Shown piece after piece: positions 36,101 through 43,919 of a stretch of DNA of 64,000 nucleotides (within the stretch, counting starts at the first letter, position 1; each line of letters starts with the position of its first letter). Location: positions 34,640 to 98,639 of the forward strand of contig CACIUL010000006.1 in NCBI GenBank assembly GCA_902589825.1, in the 5' to 3' direction. The position numbers were made by a program, and so were the translations under genes. The notes beneath the pieces were generated by a model. The model was not told the origin of the DNA. It did not search any database and saw nothing but the letters and a program-made list of their open reading frames with translations. The DNA is from an uncultured Verrucomicrobiota bacterium (GTDB lineage Bacteria > Verrucomicrobiota > Verrucomicrobiia > Verrucomicrobiales > DEV007).

Positions 36101-36429
36101 CGGTCCATTTCCTTCTTTACCTGGTTCAACCTGCGGTTGATCGGGTGACGTCCACCTCCATCCATAAAGAGCACAATGGCGTCCGCTCCCTTGAACGCCT
36201 CAGGGTCCTTTGGCCATCCGTTGCGATGCACCACAACATCCACCTTCTTGCCAAGGGCCTCTTTCAGGTGTGCCTGCATCAGGAGGCATCCGGCATTGAA
36301 CTCATGGGCTCCCCAACCATGGCTCCTGTGTCCGGCGACGAGCACGATTTTAGCGCTGTCCTTCGCATTGGAATCGGAAACGAACCCAATGACGAGCATC
36401 ATGATAAGAAGTTTGATAACGTGTTTCAT
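33115..36429 (-). CDS. ThuA - NPCBM-like - PVC-type dehydrogenase with HEAT repeats, no heme domain
   Basis: 1104 residues with a signal peptide. Order of domains: ThuA-like (residues about 27-265; LVAGHRSHGWGAHEFN, MHYAVEVPAG, GGHFHKN), a beta-sandwich of the NPCBM carbohydrate-binding type (about 320-460; WADWAEPRIV, AYGIGVHANSVLEFDLP), a six-bladed PVC dehydrogenase propeller (about 485-880; ILSPSSIDIDHRGRVWMAE, LYFNFGNTSRG, DGSLLIADWYDPGVGGHG) and C-terminal HEAT repeats. Unlike its relative at 10026-14496, it has no CxxCH; that domain is encoded separately downstream. A role in secreted sugar oxidation is likely, the substrate is unknown. Confidence 0.88.
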   Translation of the reverse strand: MKHVIKLLIMMLVIGFVSDSNAKDSAKIVLVAGHRSHGWGAHEFNAGCLLMQAHLKEALGKKVDVVVHRNGWPKDPEAFKGADAIVLFMDGGGRHPINRRLNQVKKEMDRGCGLMCMHYAVEVPAGMSGKALQQWIGGYYETGWSINPHWVAKSKLNSKHPVTRGVSEFSLKDEWYFNMRFRESRKGVTSILDAVPDDVARSGKSSWPRGPKKHIVEASGRSETLCWSVVREDGGRGVGFTGGHFHKNFGDDGYRKLVLNAVAWSAGLEIPEKGLVTHRPDEAELDANQDYPKPGAKKKAASVESNIKYVVAKPGPKPLFASKVISRSTPGHAVDIAVELKGAKKLYLVVDDGGDGYGADWADWAEPRIVVGGQDKKLTDHKWKSASADWGQVRNGKNAGGGDLKINGKPVAYGIGVHANSVLEFDLPGGTTQFKARGGLDNGGTDQNGQSPTVRFLVYAEKPKLAARKSGGGGAGGRDPADSLAVLDVAQGMQAELFASEPMILSPSSIDIDHRGRVWMAEIVNYRRHNGKRAEGDRILILEDTDGDGVAESSKVFYQGRDIDSPHGVCVLGNKVIVSAGEQVLLFTDSNGDDKADDKKVLFNVVGGKQHDHGIHAFCFGPDGKLYFNFGNTSRGLKTADGKVIIDKAGNEVNANRNPYQQGMVFRCNMDGSEVETLGWNFRNNWEASVDSFGSIWQSDNDDDGNRGVRINFVMEFGNYGYRSEMTGKGWRDKRTNIEKEIPRRHWHLNDPGVVPNLLLTGAGSPTGIIVYEGSLFPSLRNQVIHCDAGPNVCRAYPRKNSGAGYTAEMLPLLSGGGDRWYRPSDVATAPDGSLLIADWYDPGVGGHGMRDLERGRIFRLTPDGHKGYKVPVYDFKTAKGAVEALKSPNLEARYLAWTALHSMGKAKATPALEAMMKSSDAVERARAGWCLGKMPGAGNAVVARLKKDPEADLRIVSIRLARQLGEGVLELVSELAGDKNPQVRRECAIALREEDDDKVASLWAKLALQHVGKDRWYLEALGIAAERNWNACLDAWKAAGGKWNTPGGRDIIWRSRSKDTPALLAKIIKDPATTDSDKPRYMRAFDFHSGAEKDAALQSILLD

Positions 36430-36474
36430 TGTCTTTTTGTCTTTGGTTGAAATTCTCTACCTTAAAAAGCAGTT

Positions 36475-38592
36475 CTAGGATTGCACCTGCCCGGTTTGCC
36501 TGCGGCCAAAAGGATTGAAAAAGGCAATAACCCCGAGAGCGATAACGGAAAACTCAATCCCATAGACCAGATAAAGCCAGAACATGATACCATCAGTAAA
36601 GCCATAACTGTGCAGGCCGGTCTCGAGCTGGTTGACATGCCACCACGAGAAGACCGTGATGATGCCAACAAACACAGCCAGCATACTGATGCCAAGGTCC
36701 TTAATGAGGCCACCCATCCTCGCATGAAGCATCACCAGGATACCAATACAGATCATCAGTGCCCCGTTCTCCTTGGGGTCCCAGCCCCAGAACCTTCCCC
36801 AGCTGTCATTGGCCCAGACTCCTCCAAGCACCGTTCCCACCAGGGCAAACACCAGGCCAAAGCAGGAAACCCCGTAAACCATTCTTGTTACCGATTTCAG
36901 GAAGTCTCGGTTCTTGACTCCAAAAAGTGCAGCAAAAATGTAGACATGCCCGATGGCGCCGGCAAGCAGGGCCGCAGCATAACCAATATTGATTGCAATG
37001 ACATGGGTGCCGAGCCAGAAGTTGGAGCGCAGCACGGCCTCCAGCACCTTGAGGGTATCCCTCGCCTCCTTGATCTCAAAGCGCATGGCAAGGAACATCC
37101 CCCCCACTCCGAGCAACGTTGACACTGCCAGGGCAATGCGCTTGCGGTCAAACCATTCAATAAACAGGCAAAGCAGGATTGCTGAGGCGGTAATGAACGG
37201 AATCGTCTCGTAGAGTGTCGATATCGGGGGCCTGCCCAGCATAAAACTGCGCAAAATAATGCCGAAAATAAGGGCAACGGTTGCAACGACTGTCATTGCC
37301 CAAACACCAATGCCGGCAAACCGGGCGAACGCGCTGCCGGGTGCAAGCCAGGTGAATGCAATCAGCAGGAAGGCCAGGAAATAGAAACCCAGCGCCCAGT
37401 GAAAAAGCCCTGCCCTGTTGTTGAACATTTCCAGTTTCACCTTGCCATACTCCCCTCGCGCCTCGGCCTCTGAAACAATGTTTGTATGCAGGACGTTCAA
37501 CTCACTCAGAAAGACCTGAGAATTAACCTCCTCAGTCTCGGAATCAACCGCCCCGGCGAGCCTCTCAAGGGCCTTGATTTTCGGCATGGCCCAGCTCGTA
37601 AAGAGGGCCTTGTCCAAATCTGAAAGCTCATCAACCCTGAAGGTAAGCTGTTCAATGATGTAACCGGGCTTCACCCACTCTTCATCATCACGTGAGAGAG
37701 GAGGAAACATTGCCAGGCTTGTCATGTTGGAGTTATCCTTAATCCCGGCCGTCATTGTGTCCCGCTCAAGGATGCGAAAAACTGTGTTTAACTCAGCCAC
37801 GAAGGCCTCACCACCTTCAGGTCGGCGTGCCACCTCGCGAACCTTGTCAAAGACCTCCAAAAAGTAGCTGACCTTGGTCTTTCCCGTACCGGTTTTCTTG
37901 AATTCGGGAGAAACCTCGCCGAGTTCAACGCCCAGACCATCACGGGCAAAGTTGAGGGTGTTGACCAGCCACTCGAACTCGTTCATGTTGGTCTTCAGTG
38001 AAAGAATTCCCGCCTTCACGGGATCACGCCTCAGGGCCTTGGCCTCCTGCTCACGCTCCGGGTCATCCAGGATCTTCGAATAGGAGTTGGTCAACTCCGA
38101 CAGGCGTCTCAGCACCTTTGGCATCCCATCCCCATCCTTTTCAGACTCAAACTGTTCATACGAATAACGCTCACGGGGAGATTTATTCGGGGTTAACCCG
38201 AGGTTGACCAGGACATCCGGGTTATTAACCTTGAAGACCGGGATTCTCTTGGCGAGTTTGGGCCTGAACAGGCAATCAAGCATCCACTCAGTGGCTGAAA
38301 CCTTGACCTCCTCCTTGCCCACTTTTACCCGCAGGCTCTTGGCGTTATTCATGCGCAAGAGCTTGTAGCGAGCCACCGTCTCAATAGGCTTGAGTCTTCC
38401 TTCCTCGAGCACAGGCAAAGACCCAAATAATTCCACGATTCCCGCATCCCATCGTTCGTATTTTGCCAGTCCTTTTGACTCATACGAATCTTCACCTTCA
38501 GACAACCCACAAAGTAAAAATGAACTGAACCCAACCAGAAGAGAGCACAGCCACTTCCTGGCACTGGAGAAATTTGATGATCTCAACCTCAT
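36475..38592 (-). CDS. ccsA: Cytochrome c maturation protein CcsA/ResC-like (System II)
   Basis: From the ATG at 38592, 705 residues: a signal/anchor helix, a large periplasmic region of about 360 residues not found in Bacillus ResC, then eight or so helices including the WWD heme-handling loop WGRFWGWDPKENGAL. That motif is diagnostic for the heme-delivering subunit of System II cytochrome c synthesis. The start overlaps the ccsB stop as ATGA (38589-38592), so translation is coupled. The extra N-terminal domain may shape interaction with the complex it serves. Confidence 0.93.
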   Translation of the reverse strand: MRLRSSNFSSARKWLCSLLVGFSSFLLCGLSEGEDSYESKGLAKYERWDAGIVELFGSLPVLEEGRLKPIETVARYKLLRMNNAKSLRVKVGKEEVKVSATEWMLDCLFRPKLAKRIPVFKVNNPDVLVNLGLTPNKSPRERYSYEQFESEKDGDGMPKVLRRLSELTNSYSKILDDPEREQEAKALRRDPVKAGILSLKTNMNEFEWLVNTLNFARDGLGVELGEVSPEFKKTGTGKTKVSYFLEVFDKVREVARRPEGGEAFVAELNTVFRILERDTMTAGIKDNSNMTSLAMFPPLSRDDEEWVKPGYIIEQLTFRVDELSDLDKALFTSWAMPKIKALERLAGAVDSETEEVNSQVFLSELNVLHTNIVSEAEARGEYGKVKLEMFNNRAGLFHWALGFYFLAFLLIAFTWLAPGSAFARFAGIGVWAMTVVATVALIFGIILRSFMLGRPPISTLYETIPFITASAILLCLFIEWFDRKRIALAVSTLLGVGGMFLAMRFEIKEARDTLKVLEAVLRSNFWLGTHVIAINIGYAAALLAGAIGHVYIFAALFGVKNRDFLKSVTRMVYGVSCFGLVFALVGTVLGGVWANDSWGRFWGWDPKENGALMICIGILVMLHARMGGLIKDLGISMLAVFVGIITVFSWWHVNQLETGLHSYGFTDGIMFWLYLVYGIEFSVIALGVIAFFNPFGRRQTGQVQS

Positions 38593-39833
38593 TGCGCCAC
38601 CTCCTTTTTCTTCCGGGATCGAGCTGAACGCCGCAGGTGGGCAAAGAGCTTCTGTAAAAAGTGCACGACCATCCCGAATGAGATCACGTATGTTCCATAT
38701 TTGGGCCACTGGTCAGCAGGGTTGCGGGACACCGCGAGGCTGGTGTAAAGCCGGTCCCCCGGCTTGGCATCGGGAGGCCCCCAACTTGCCTGATACAAGG
38801 TATAACCTGCGTAGCGCATCGGCTTATTCATGCTGATATGATACTTGTCTGTTGTCTCGCCATCATCCACGCGGTAAACATCACTGGCGTATTCCCGGGC
38901 CCGTGCAGTACCCGGGTGATCCTCCTTGGTAAACTTGATCAGCTCAATGCCAAAGGGCAGCGAATACCGTCTGCGGGTCAGGTCAATGGACCATGTCTGC
39001 CCACCCGCCTCAACGGTAAGGGGCCGCGGAGCAAACGGATTTGCCCCCACAAGGATTGAGTGCGCCAGCACCTTGCCCGATACCTCCTTAACCTTGATGT
39101 AGGTCGCCGGCACATTGGCCTCTCTGGTCTTTGATTCCTTCTGCGGAACAACCGCAAGGCCATCAATAAACTCACCGGCATCAGGATATTTCCCCCTGTC
39201 CTTCTCAAGCGGAACCCCTGTCAACTGCCCCTTACTGTTGGTGACATTGCGTGAATAGCTGTAGATCTCAAATTCAAAGGGCATCCCTTGATGAAAGAAG
39301 GTGCGACGCGCCCCCTTCTCCCAGAGCGGCTTCAGGTCTTCTTCCCCAATGACCAGAGCCGCCTTCCTCTTGCCGTCTGCATCATGACGCGCCACCTCGA
39401 TACTCCAGTCCGTCAGGTTGTAGATCTCATCCGCACGGTCACCCTCGTAAAGCATCATGCTGCCCTCCTCTGTGAAGTGGAAAGCCACAAACCCGGCAAA
39501 CAGGATGTAAAGGATACCTCCATGGGCAATCAACATACCGGGGCGTTTCCAGGACTTCCGGGCCCGGATAATGGCACCCAGCAACAGGTTGAGGAACAGC
39601 AGGACACTGACAAGGTAAACCCCGGGCAGGACTATCGGAACCGGCCCGATCTTATCTTTGAGGAAAAAGGACTCAAAATACTTTTCCGAGGCATCATAGA
39701 GACCCACCTCAACCTGGGCCATCGTGCCAAGGTAAGTCAGCACGAGCAGGATGCTCAGCAGGATGACCGCCAGCGTATAGCCGGAAAGGAAGTTATAGAT
39801 CCTCAGCCAGAGAGGTTTGGGTGCTTTCGCCAT
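38589..39833 (-). CDS. resB: Cytochrome c maturation protein ResB/CcsB (System II)
   Basis: 414 residues: N-terminal membrane helices (FLSGYTLAVILLSILLVLTYLGT), HGGILYILFAGF helix, a long periplasmic soluble domain (about 130-370) typical of ResB, and a final helix followed by a basic tail (RSARSRKKKE). ResB and CcsA together hold apocytochrome and heme for thioether ligation in the periplasm. The next gene, ccsA, overlaps its stop codon; the upstream lipoprotein ends 3 bp before it. Confidence 0.93.
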   Translation of the reverse strand: MAKAPKPLWLRIYNFLSGYTLAVILLSILLVLTYLGTMAQVEVGLYDASEKYFESFFLKDKIGPVPIVLPGVYLVSVLLFLNLLLGAIIRARKSWKRPGMLIAHGGILYILFAGFVAFHFTEEGSMMLYEGDRADEIYNLTDWSIEVARHDADGKRKAALVIGEEDLKPLWEKGARRTFFHQGMPFEFEIYSYSRNVTNSKGQLTGVPLEKDRGKYPDAGEFIDGLAVVPQKESKTREANVPATYIKVKEVSGKVLAHSILVGANPFAPRPLTVEAGGQTWSIDLTRRRYSLPFGIELIKFTKEDHPGTARAREYASDVYRVDDGETTDKYHISMNKPMRYAGYTLYQASWGPPDAKPGDRLYTSLAVSRNPADQWPKYGTYVISFGMVVHFLQKLFAHLRRSARSRKKKEVAQ

Positions 39834-39836
39834 TAC

Positions 39837-40490
39837 TTACTGCCTTGCACGCTTCATCCTCAGTGAAGCACAGAATGCGTTAAAGTTCTCAAGCTCGGAT
39901 TCCACGAGGGCCTTGGGTCCTGTCATCTTGACAAAGAAGGCCACCTTGATGTCCCCCATGTCCATCTCCGGCATGATAAGGCCGAGCATCTTGTAGCCGG
40001 GAAGGGATTCAATAGCCCCCATCGGCTTGAACTCACCCTCCAGTTCAATGAATTTACCGTTTCCAAATAGAAAACGCCTGTCAGGCAACGCCGCCAGAGC
40101 CGCCTCATCCACCGGATCCAAACCCATTTGTCCGCGCCAGCGATTCAGGTTGAGCAACAGTCCTCCACCACCGCGCAGCATGGTGAAATAGCACTGCCCT
40201 TCCGCAGACTCTCCAAAGCTAAAGTTGGCCATGCGCATGGCACTACCCGGAACCACCTGCCAGCCATCCGGCACGTCCCAGGCAAAGGGAACATCAGAGG
40301 CGCCCGCATTGGCCTCCTCCTGGGATTTGCCCGACACCCGCTCCATTAAATCAAGGCCCAGTTCCACATCGGGGGCAAGCTTGCCCATCTTTCGCACGGT
40401 CTTTATTTCCTTGCGGTCATTAACGGGCTTGCAGGCAGCAAGAACGGCAAGGAGTAAAACAAGGAAGGCTCTGGCAACTGGCACTAGCAT
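39837..40490 (-). CDS. Lipoprotein of unknown function in the cytochrome operon
   Basis: From ATG 40490: signal peptide with lipobox LAAC (Cys20 or so), then a folded domain with WDVPDGWQVVPGSAMRMANFSFG and a beta-rich end (MDMGDIKVAFFVKMTG). No catalytic motif recognised. Its place between the bc complex and ResB/CcsA, 3 bp from resB, suggests a helper for cytochrome maturation or for the complex. Confidence 0.6.
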   Translation of the reverse strand: MLVPVARAFLVLLLAVLAACKPVNDRKEIKTVRKMGKLAPDVELGLDLMERVSGKSQEEANAGASDVPFAWDVPDGWQVVPGSAMRMANFSFGESAEGQCYFTMLRGGGGLLLNLNRWRGQMGLDPVDEAALAALPDRRFLFGNGKFIELEGEFKPMGAIESLPGYKMLGLIMPEMDMGDIKVAFFVKMTGPKALVESELENFNAFCASLRMKRARQ

Positions 40491-40608
40491 TGAAAAATTA
40501 AACCTTAAGGAAAGGCATTGCTGAGATAGCGCACGGCATGGCACTTGGCAACGAATCCCGGCAACAATTCACTCCCCTGGAGAGGGAAATATCACCTGAA
40601 TTGCAGGG

Positions 40609-41178
40609 TTAATTCGTATCATCTAACAAAAAAGGGTTGTTATTACCTTCACCCGGGTTTCCGGCCGGGAACCTGCCATCCGTATCCGGACTACCCCAAA
40701 CCAGCCATCCGATCAGGAAACCAAACAGCAAGCCAATTGCCACGCCTACTGCCAGATAACCCCAGGCACCTCTCTCTTCCACTATCTCCTCAGCAGGATC
40801 ACCTGCCAAATTGCCCTCGCCGACATTGTCGTTGCCGGCATCCTTCTCTCCGGCATCCTTCTCTCCGGCTTCCTTCTCTCCGGCTTCCTTCTCTCCGCCT
40901 TCCTTCTCTCCGACTTCCTTCTCTCCGACATCCTTCTCTCCGGCATCCTTCTCTCCGGTTTCCTTCTCTCCGGCTTCATCGCCGGCACCTTGATTCACTG
41001 TCTCCTTGCCACTCCTCTCATCTTTTCCATCCTTGCCTACGGAAAGAATTTCCCCCTTCCCTTCACCGTCCGAGGGAATAATAAAACGGGTTTCACACTC
41101 CGGACACAACGCCTTCTGGCCGGTCTGGTTATCGGAAACCTCAAATGCAAGCTCGCATGTGGGGCAGTTAATTCGCAT
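40609..41178 (-). CDS. Zinc-ribbon protein with GEKxx low-complexity repeats and one membrane helix
   Basis: From ATG 41178 the protein starts MRINCPTCELAFEVSDNQTGQKALCPEC, an MJ0042-type zinc ribbon with CPTC and CPEC. A charged segment of nine consecutive GEK(E/D)x pentapeptides follows (residues about 70-114), then a membrane helix (YLAVGVAIGLLFGFLIGWLVW) and a short Gly/Asn tail. No known function. It sits in the Rieske-cytochrome b operon, 80 bp after the b/c gene, and may tether or regulate something at the membrane. Repeat copy number could vary. Confidence 0.65.
   Translation of the reverse strand: MRINCPTCELAFEVSDNQTGQKALCPECETRFIIPSDGEGKGEILSVGKDGKDERSGKETVNQGAGDEAGEKETGEKDAGEKDVGEKEVGEKEGGEKEAGEKEAGEKDAGEKDAGNDNVGEGNLAGDPAEEIVEERGAWGYLAVGVAIGLLFGFLIGWLVWGSPDTDGRFPAGNPGEGNNNPFLLDDTN
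40837..40971 (-). repeat. Nine tandem 15-bp repeats encoding GEK(E/D)x
   Basis: Nine adjacent 15-bp units, reading TTCTCTCCGGCNTCC-like on the plus strand, encode the GEK pentapeptide array of the zinc-ribbon protein. Small single-base differences between units show they are not a recent expansion. Slipped-strand changes in copy number would keep the reading frame. Confidence 0.9.
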
Positions 41179-41258
41179 AGGCTTTATCAAGGAAAAAGGC
41201 ACCGGTTCCGACTACACTCAAGGCATTTTTCAGGAGCGGGAACCGACTTGGAACCAGG

Positions 41259-43247
41259 TCAGTTTTTCCCGCCTTCCGATCGTGGCCACTCTCCACGCAA
41301 CCAATCCACAATCAGTTCCACATCCTGCCGGCTAAGCTCTCCCGGTTTCTCGGCGCCATCCTTCAGGGTCATTCCCAGGAAACTCGGCATTCTGTCATTT
41401 TTGACACCATAAAAATCGGCATGTGAGGGATTTCCCACAAACCGGATCATCCAGTCCCTGGACATATACCCCGTGAGGCTGGGCCCCTTGCCTTCATCCT
41501 CTCCCTGAATCCCGTGGCAATCAGCACACTCGAGGTCCTCAAACATCAGGTCAAAGCCTGAGTCGATAAACTCCTTGCCCCCCTTCGGCTCGATATAACC
41601 ATGAACCTTCGCCTCGGAAGCAAGTGCGGCGGACACCGCCTCGATATCCTCAGGCAGCAATTCGATGTCCTCAAGGTGATCCGCCATCTTGCCATCCTTG
41701 AAGGCAGTATTCCCGAAGTATTCCGCGCTGATGTAGCGCTTATGGTCAAGCAACCCGGCGATCCATTTGTGACTCCCGACCCCCTTGAGGTCGGGAGCAC
41801 TGGGATCCTGCACCTTGCCACCGATACCATCTTCGCCGCCATGGGGATGACAGGATGCGCAATTGGCCGCAAACAGCTTGGGTCCCCGGATCTTCGGGTC
41901 TTTATAGAGCAGGGTCAGAGCGCCCTCAGGCGGAATGCCCCCATTAATCGAGATCAATTCGTTAAGCCTCTCTGCCTCCGCATGGGCATTGGCCACCCCG
42001 AGTTTATACTCCGGATCGTTGGCATCGTGATTGAAGCCCATCGCAGTGAGCACGGCAAATCCACCAATCAGGGAATAGAGCATCACCACGTTCACCCAGT
42101 GCCCGACCTTTGATGTGCCGATAAGCGGCATCATGAATACGGCACTCACAAGGATGGAGGGAACAATAATGGCACCGATCACCAACCCGAGGGCTCCCTC
42201 AAACACGGAAAACTTCAACATCTGGAAGAGCGACATGAAATACCAGTCCGGACGTGCCGCATTGTAGGGCTGGGAAGGATCAGCAGGAGCCGTTAACTCT
42301 GTGCCTTTCCAGAAGACAAAAAACAGGACAGCTGCCATCACCGCCACACAGGCAATCGCATCCTTGAGTATCTGGTCAGGCCAGAACATGCCATCACGCC
42401 TGGGCCGCCTTGCCGAATCATCATCCTTGCCGCGAATAAAGAGAAACGCGATGCGCAGAACAATCGCGGCACATACGCCGGCAACCGACCAGGGCACCCA
42501 TGCCTTGGCACTGTCCTTGAAAATAAAGGCCATCACGGTCAATGCGCCGAAGACAACACCGAGCAGGCACCAGTAATAAAGAGCCCCTGCGCGCGTTGCG
42601 GGCTTTGCCTCGGTAATTCCGTGCCTCCTGAAAAGATAGATATGCACCACAATAAGGGCGACGAGCGCACCGGGCAGAACCCCGGCATGCAGCGCAAAGA
42701 AACGGGTTAATGTGTGGTGCCCGTAATCGGAGCCCCCGACAATCACCTTCTGCAGGTCTTCACCGATAAGCGGCACAACCCCCGCAAGGTTGGTGGCCAC
42801 CTTGGTGGCCCAGAATCCCTTCTGGTCCCAGGGAAGCAGGTATCCGGTAAGGGAAATTGCCAGCGTCAGGAACAGCAGGATAACCCCGAACCAGAAATTG
42901 AATTCACGCGGCGCGCGGTAGGCGCTGTCTATGACCACCTGGACAAGGTGCAGCAATAGCAGGATAACCATGATCTGAGCTGTCCAGTGATGGATGCCGC
43001 GCAACAACCATCCAAAGCTCATCTCGTTCTGTATATAGTAAACACTCTCCCAGGCGGAGGTTGCACTCGGGCTGTACCCCATCCAGAGAAACACCCCGGT
43101 GATAAATTGCACCATGATGGCGAAGGTCAGGGTGCTACCCCAAACATAACGCCAACGCGCTCCCCCGGGAACCCTCTCAAAAAGCGCCTCACGGGTAAGC
43201 TTGGCAATCCCGGTTCGATCATCAATCCAGTTAAAGAAACCCTTCAT
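41259..43247 (-). CDS. Cytochrome b6-like protein fused to subunit-IV-like and diheme cytochrome c domains
   Basis: A 662-residue quinol oxidase core. Cytochrome b6 heme ligands are clear: H86 and H100, then H187 and H202, the 15-residue b6-type spacing in the fourth helix rather than the bc1 spacing. No Cys occupies the b6 heme-ci position (residue 35 is Val). PDWYF (333-337) replaces the usual PEWYF of the quinol site in the subunit-IV part. The C-terminal third is periplasmic with two c-type heme motifs, CASCH (463-467) and CADCH (574-578). Together with the Rieske gene (overlapping stop/start TGATG at 43247) it forms a bc-type complex that feeds electrons to cytochrome c or another acceptor. 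Confidence 0.93.
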   Translation of the reverse strand: MKGFFNWIDDRTGIAKLTREALFERVPGGARWRYVWGSTLTFAIMVQFITGVFLWMGYSPSATSAWESVYYIQNEMSFGWLLRGIHHWTAQIMVILLLLHLVQVVIDSAYRAPREFNFWFGVILLFLTLAISLTGYLLPWDQKGFWATKVATNLAGVVPLIGEDLQKVIVGGSDYGHHTLTRFFALHAGVLPGALVALIVVHIYLFRRHGITEAKPATRAGALYYWCLLGVVFGALTVMAFIFKDSAKAWVPWSVAGVCAAIVLRIAFLFIRGKDDDSARRPRRDGMFWPDQILKDAIACVAVMAAVLFFVFWKGTELTAPADPSQPYNAARPDWYFMSLFQMLKFSVFEGALGLVIGAIIVPSILVSAVFMMPLIGTSKVGHWVNVVMLYSLIGGFAVLTAMGFNHDANDPEYKLGVANAHAEAERLNELISINGGIPPEGALTLLYKDPKIRGPKLFAANCASCHPHGGEDGIGGKVQDPSAPDLKGVGSHKWIAGLLDHKRYISAEYFGNTAFKDGKMADHLEDIELLPEDIEAVSAALASEAKVHGYIEPKGGKEFIDSGFDLMFEDLECADCHGIQGEDEGKGPSLTGYMSRDWMIRFVGNPSHADFYGVKNDRMPSFLGMTLKDGAEKPGELSRQDVELIVDWLRGEWPRSEGGKN

Positions 43248-43804
43248 CAGATCGCTTTCTTGTCCTCAATTCCTGCCGCGAAATTCTGGAAAGTCACCCA
43301 GACTTCTCCCTCTTTAAGCTTTTCCTGGTCCACCTCGAGGGAATCAAGTCCCCTTGGACTGACACATACTTCACCGCGGGAACCGTCAAGGAGGAAAGTG
43401 CTCTCATGGCAAGGGCAATAAAAAACCTCGTCCCTTGCCCTGAAGCCGACACTGCACCCGGCGTGCGGGCAGCTTGAGTTGAACGCCTGCACACCCCCAT
43501 CCTCGAGCTTGCGCAGAAACACCGAACCCAGTGGTTTCGCAGGATACTTGGTCCAGGCATCGCTGCGCTCGGCAACCACTTGATAAAGCTTGGGGGAACC
43601 ATCGGCTGGCAGATCCTCGACTGCGGCAAGCCGTATTCGGACCCCTCCCTGCCCCTCGCCAAGTAAAGGCGAAAACAACGTGGCCACACCGGCACCAACC
43701 GGTATGGATACAATGGCCCCGCCAGCAAAAACACTGACTGCCTTGGCCATAAACTCCCGGCGCTGGGGATCTAAAGGCTCTTCTTCATTTGTTTGCTCGG
43801 TCAT
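43247..43804 (-). CDS. Rieske iron-sulfur protein of the bc-type complex
   Basis: The 185-residue protein starts with a twin-arginine signal (PQRREFMAKAVSVFAGGA) and a membrane anchor. The [2Fe-2S] ligands lie in CPHAGCS and CPCHES, the two Rieske boxes, and the disulfide-forming Cys residues are present. The Rieske subunit moves electrons from quinol at cytochrome b to the c-type hemes. It is the first gene of the operon that continues with the fused b/c subunit. Confidence 0.95.
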   Translation of the reverse strand: MTEQTNEEEPLDPQRREFMAKAVSVFAGGAIVSIPVGAGVATLFSPLLGEGQGGVRIRLAAVEDLPADGSPKLYQVVAERSDAWTKYPAKPLGSVFLRKLEDGGVQAFNSSCPHAGCSVGFRARDEVFYCPCHESTFLLDGSRGEVCVSPRGLDSLEVDQEKLKEGEVWVTFQNFAAGIEDKKAI

Positions 43805-43831
43805 TTAACTGGATGTTTTATCGACACAAAT

Positions 43832-43860
43832 AATATAGATTGTCTATTGCCTGCCTACAA
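43832..43860 (-). promoter_or_regulatory. Predicted promoter of the Rieske-bc operon
   Basis: On the minus strand TTGTAG (43855-43860) and TATATT (43832-43837) are spaced by exactly 17 bp; the -10 matches five of six consensus bases. The start codon of the Rieske gene (43804) lies 28 bp after the -10, fitting a short leader. The -35 overlaps the inverted repeat at 43847-43881. Confidence 0.5.
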
Positions 43861-43881
43861 TATGAGAATTTAAGCAGGCAA
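43847..43881. promoter_or_regulatory. Inverted repeat (possible operator) over the Rieske promoter
   Basis: TTGCCTGC (43847-43854) and GCAGGCAA (43874-43881) form a perfect 8-bp inverted repeat with a 19-base spacer; a partial third copy (CCTGCC) follows. It overlaps the predicted Rieske promoter and lies between two divergent genes, the usual place for a regulator binding site. Confidence 0.4.
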
Positions 43882-43919
43882 TCCTGCCACAACTCGTTTA
43901 TAGCGTTATATTAAACAAT

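Noticed and set aside
40811..40993. Plus-strand open frame reading FSPASFSP repeats opposite the zinc-ribbon protein
   Set aside because: It only reflects the 15-bp GEK repeat units read on the other strand.
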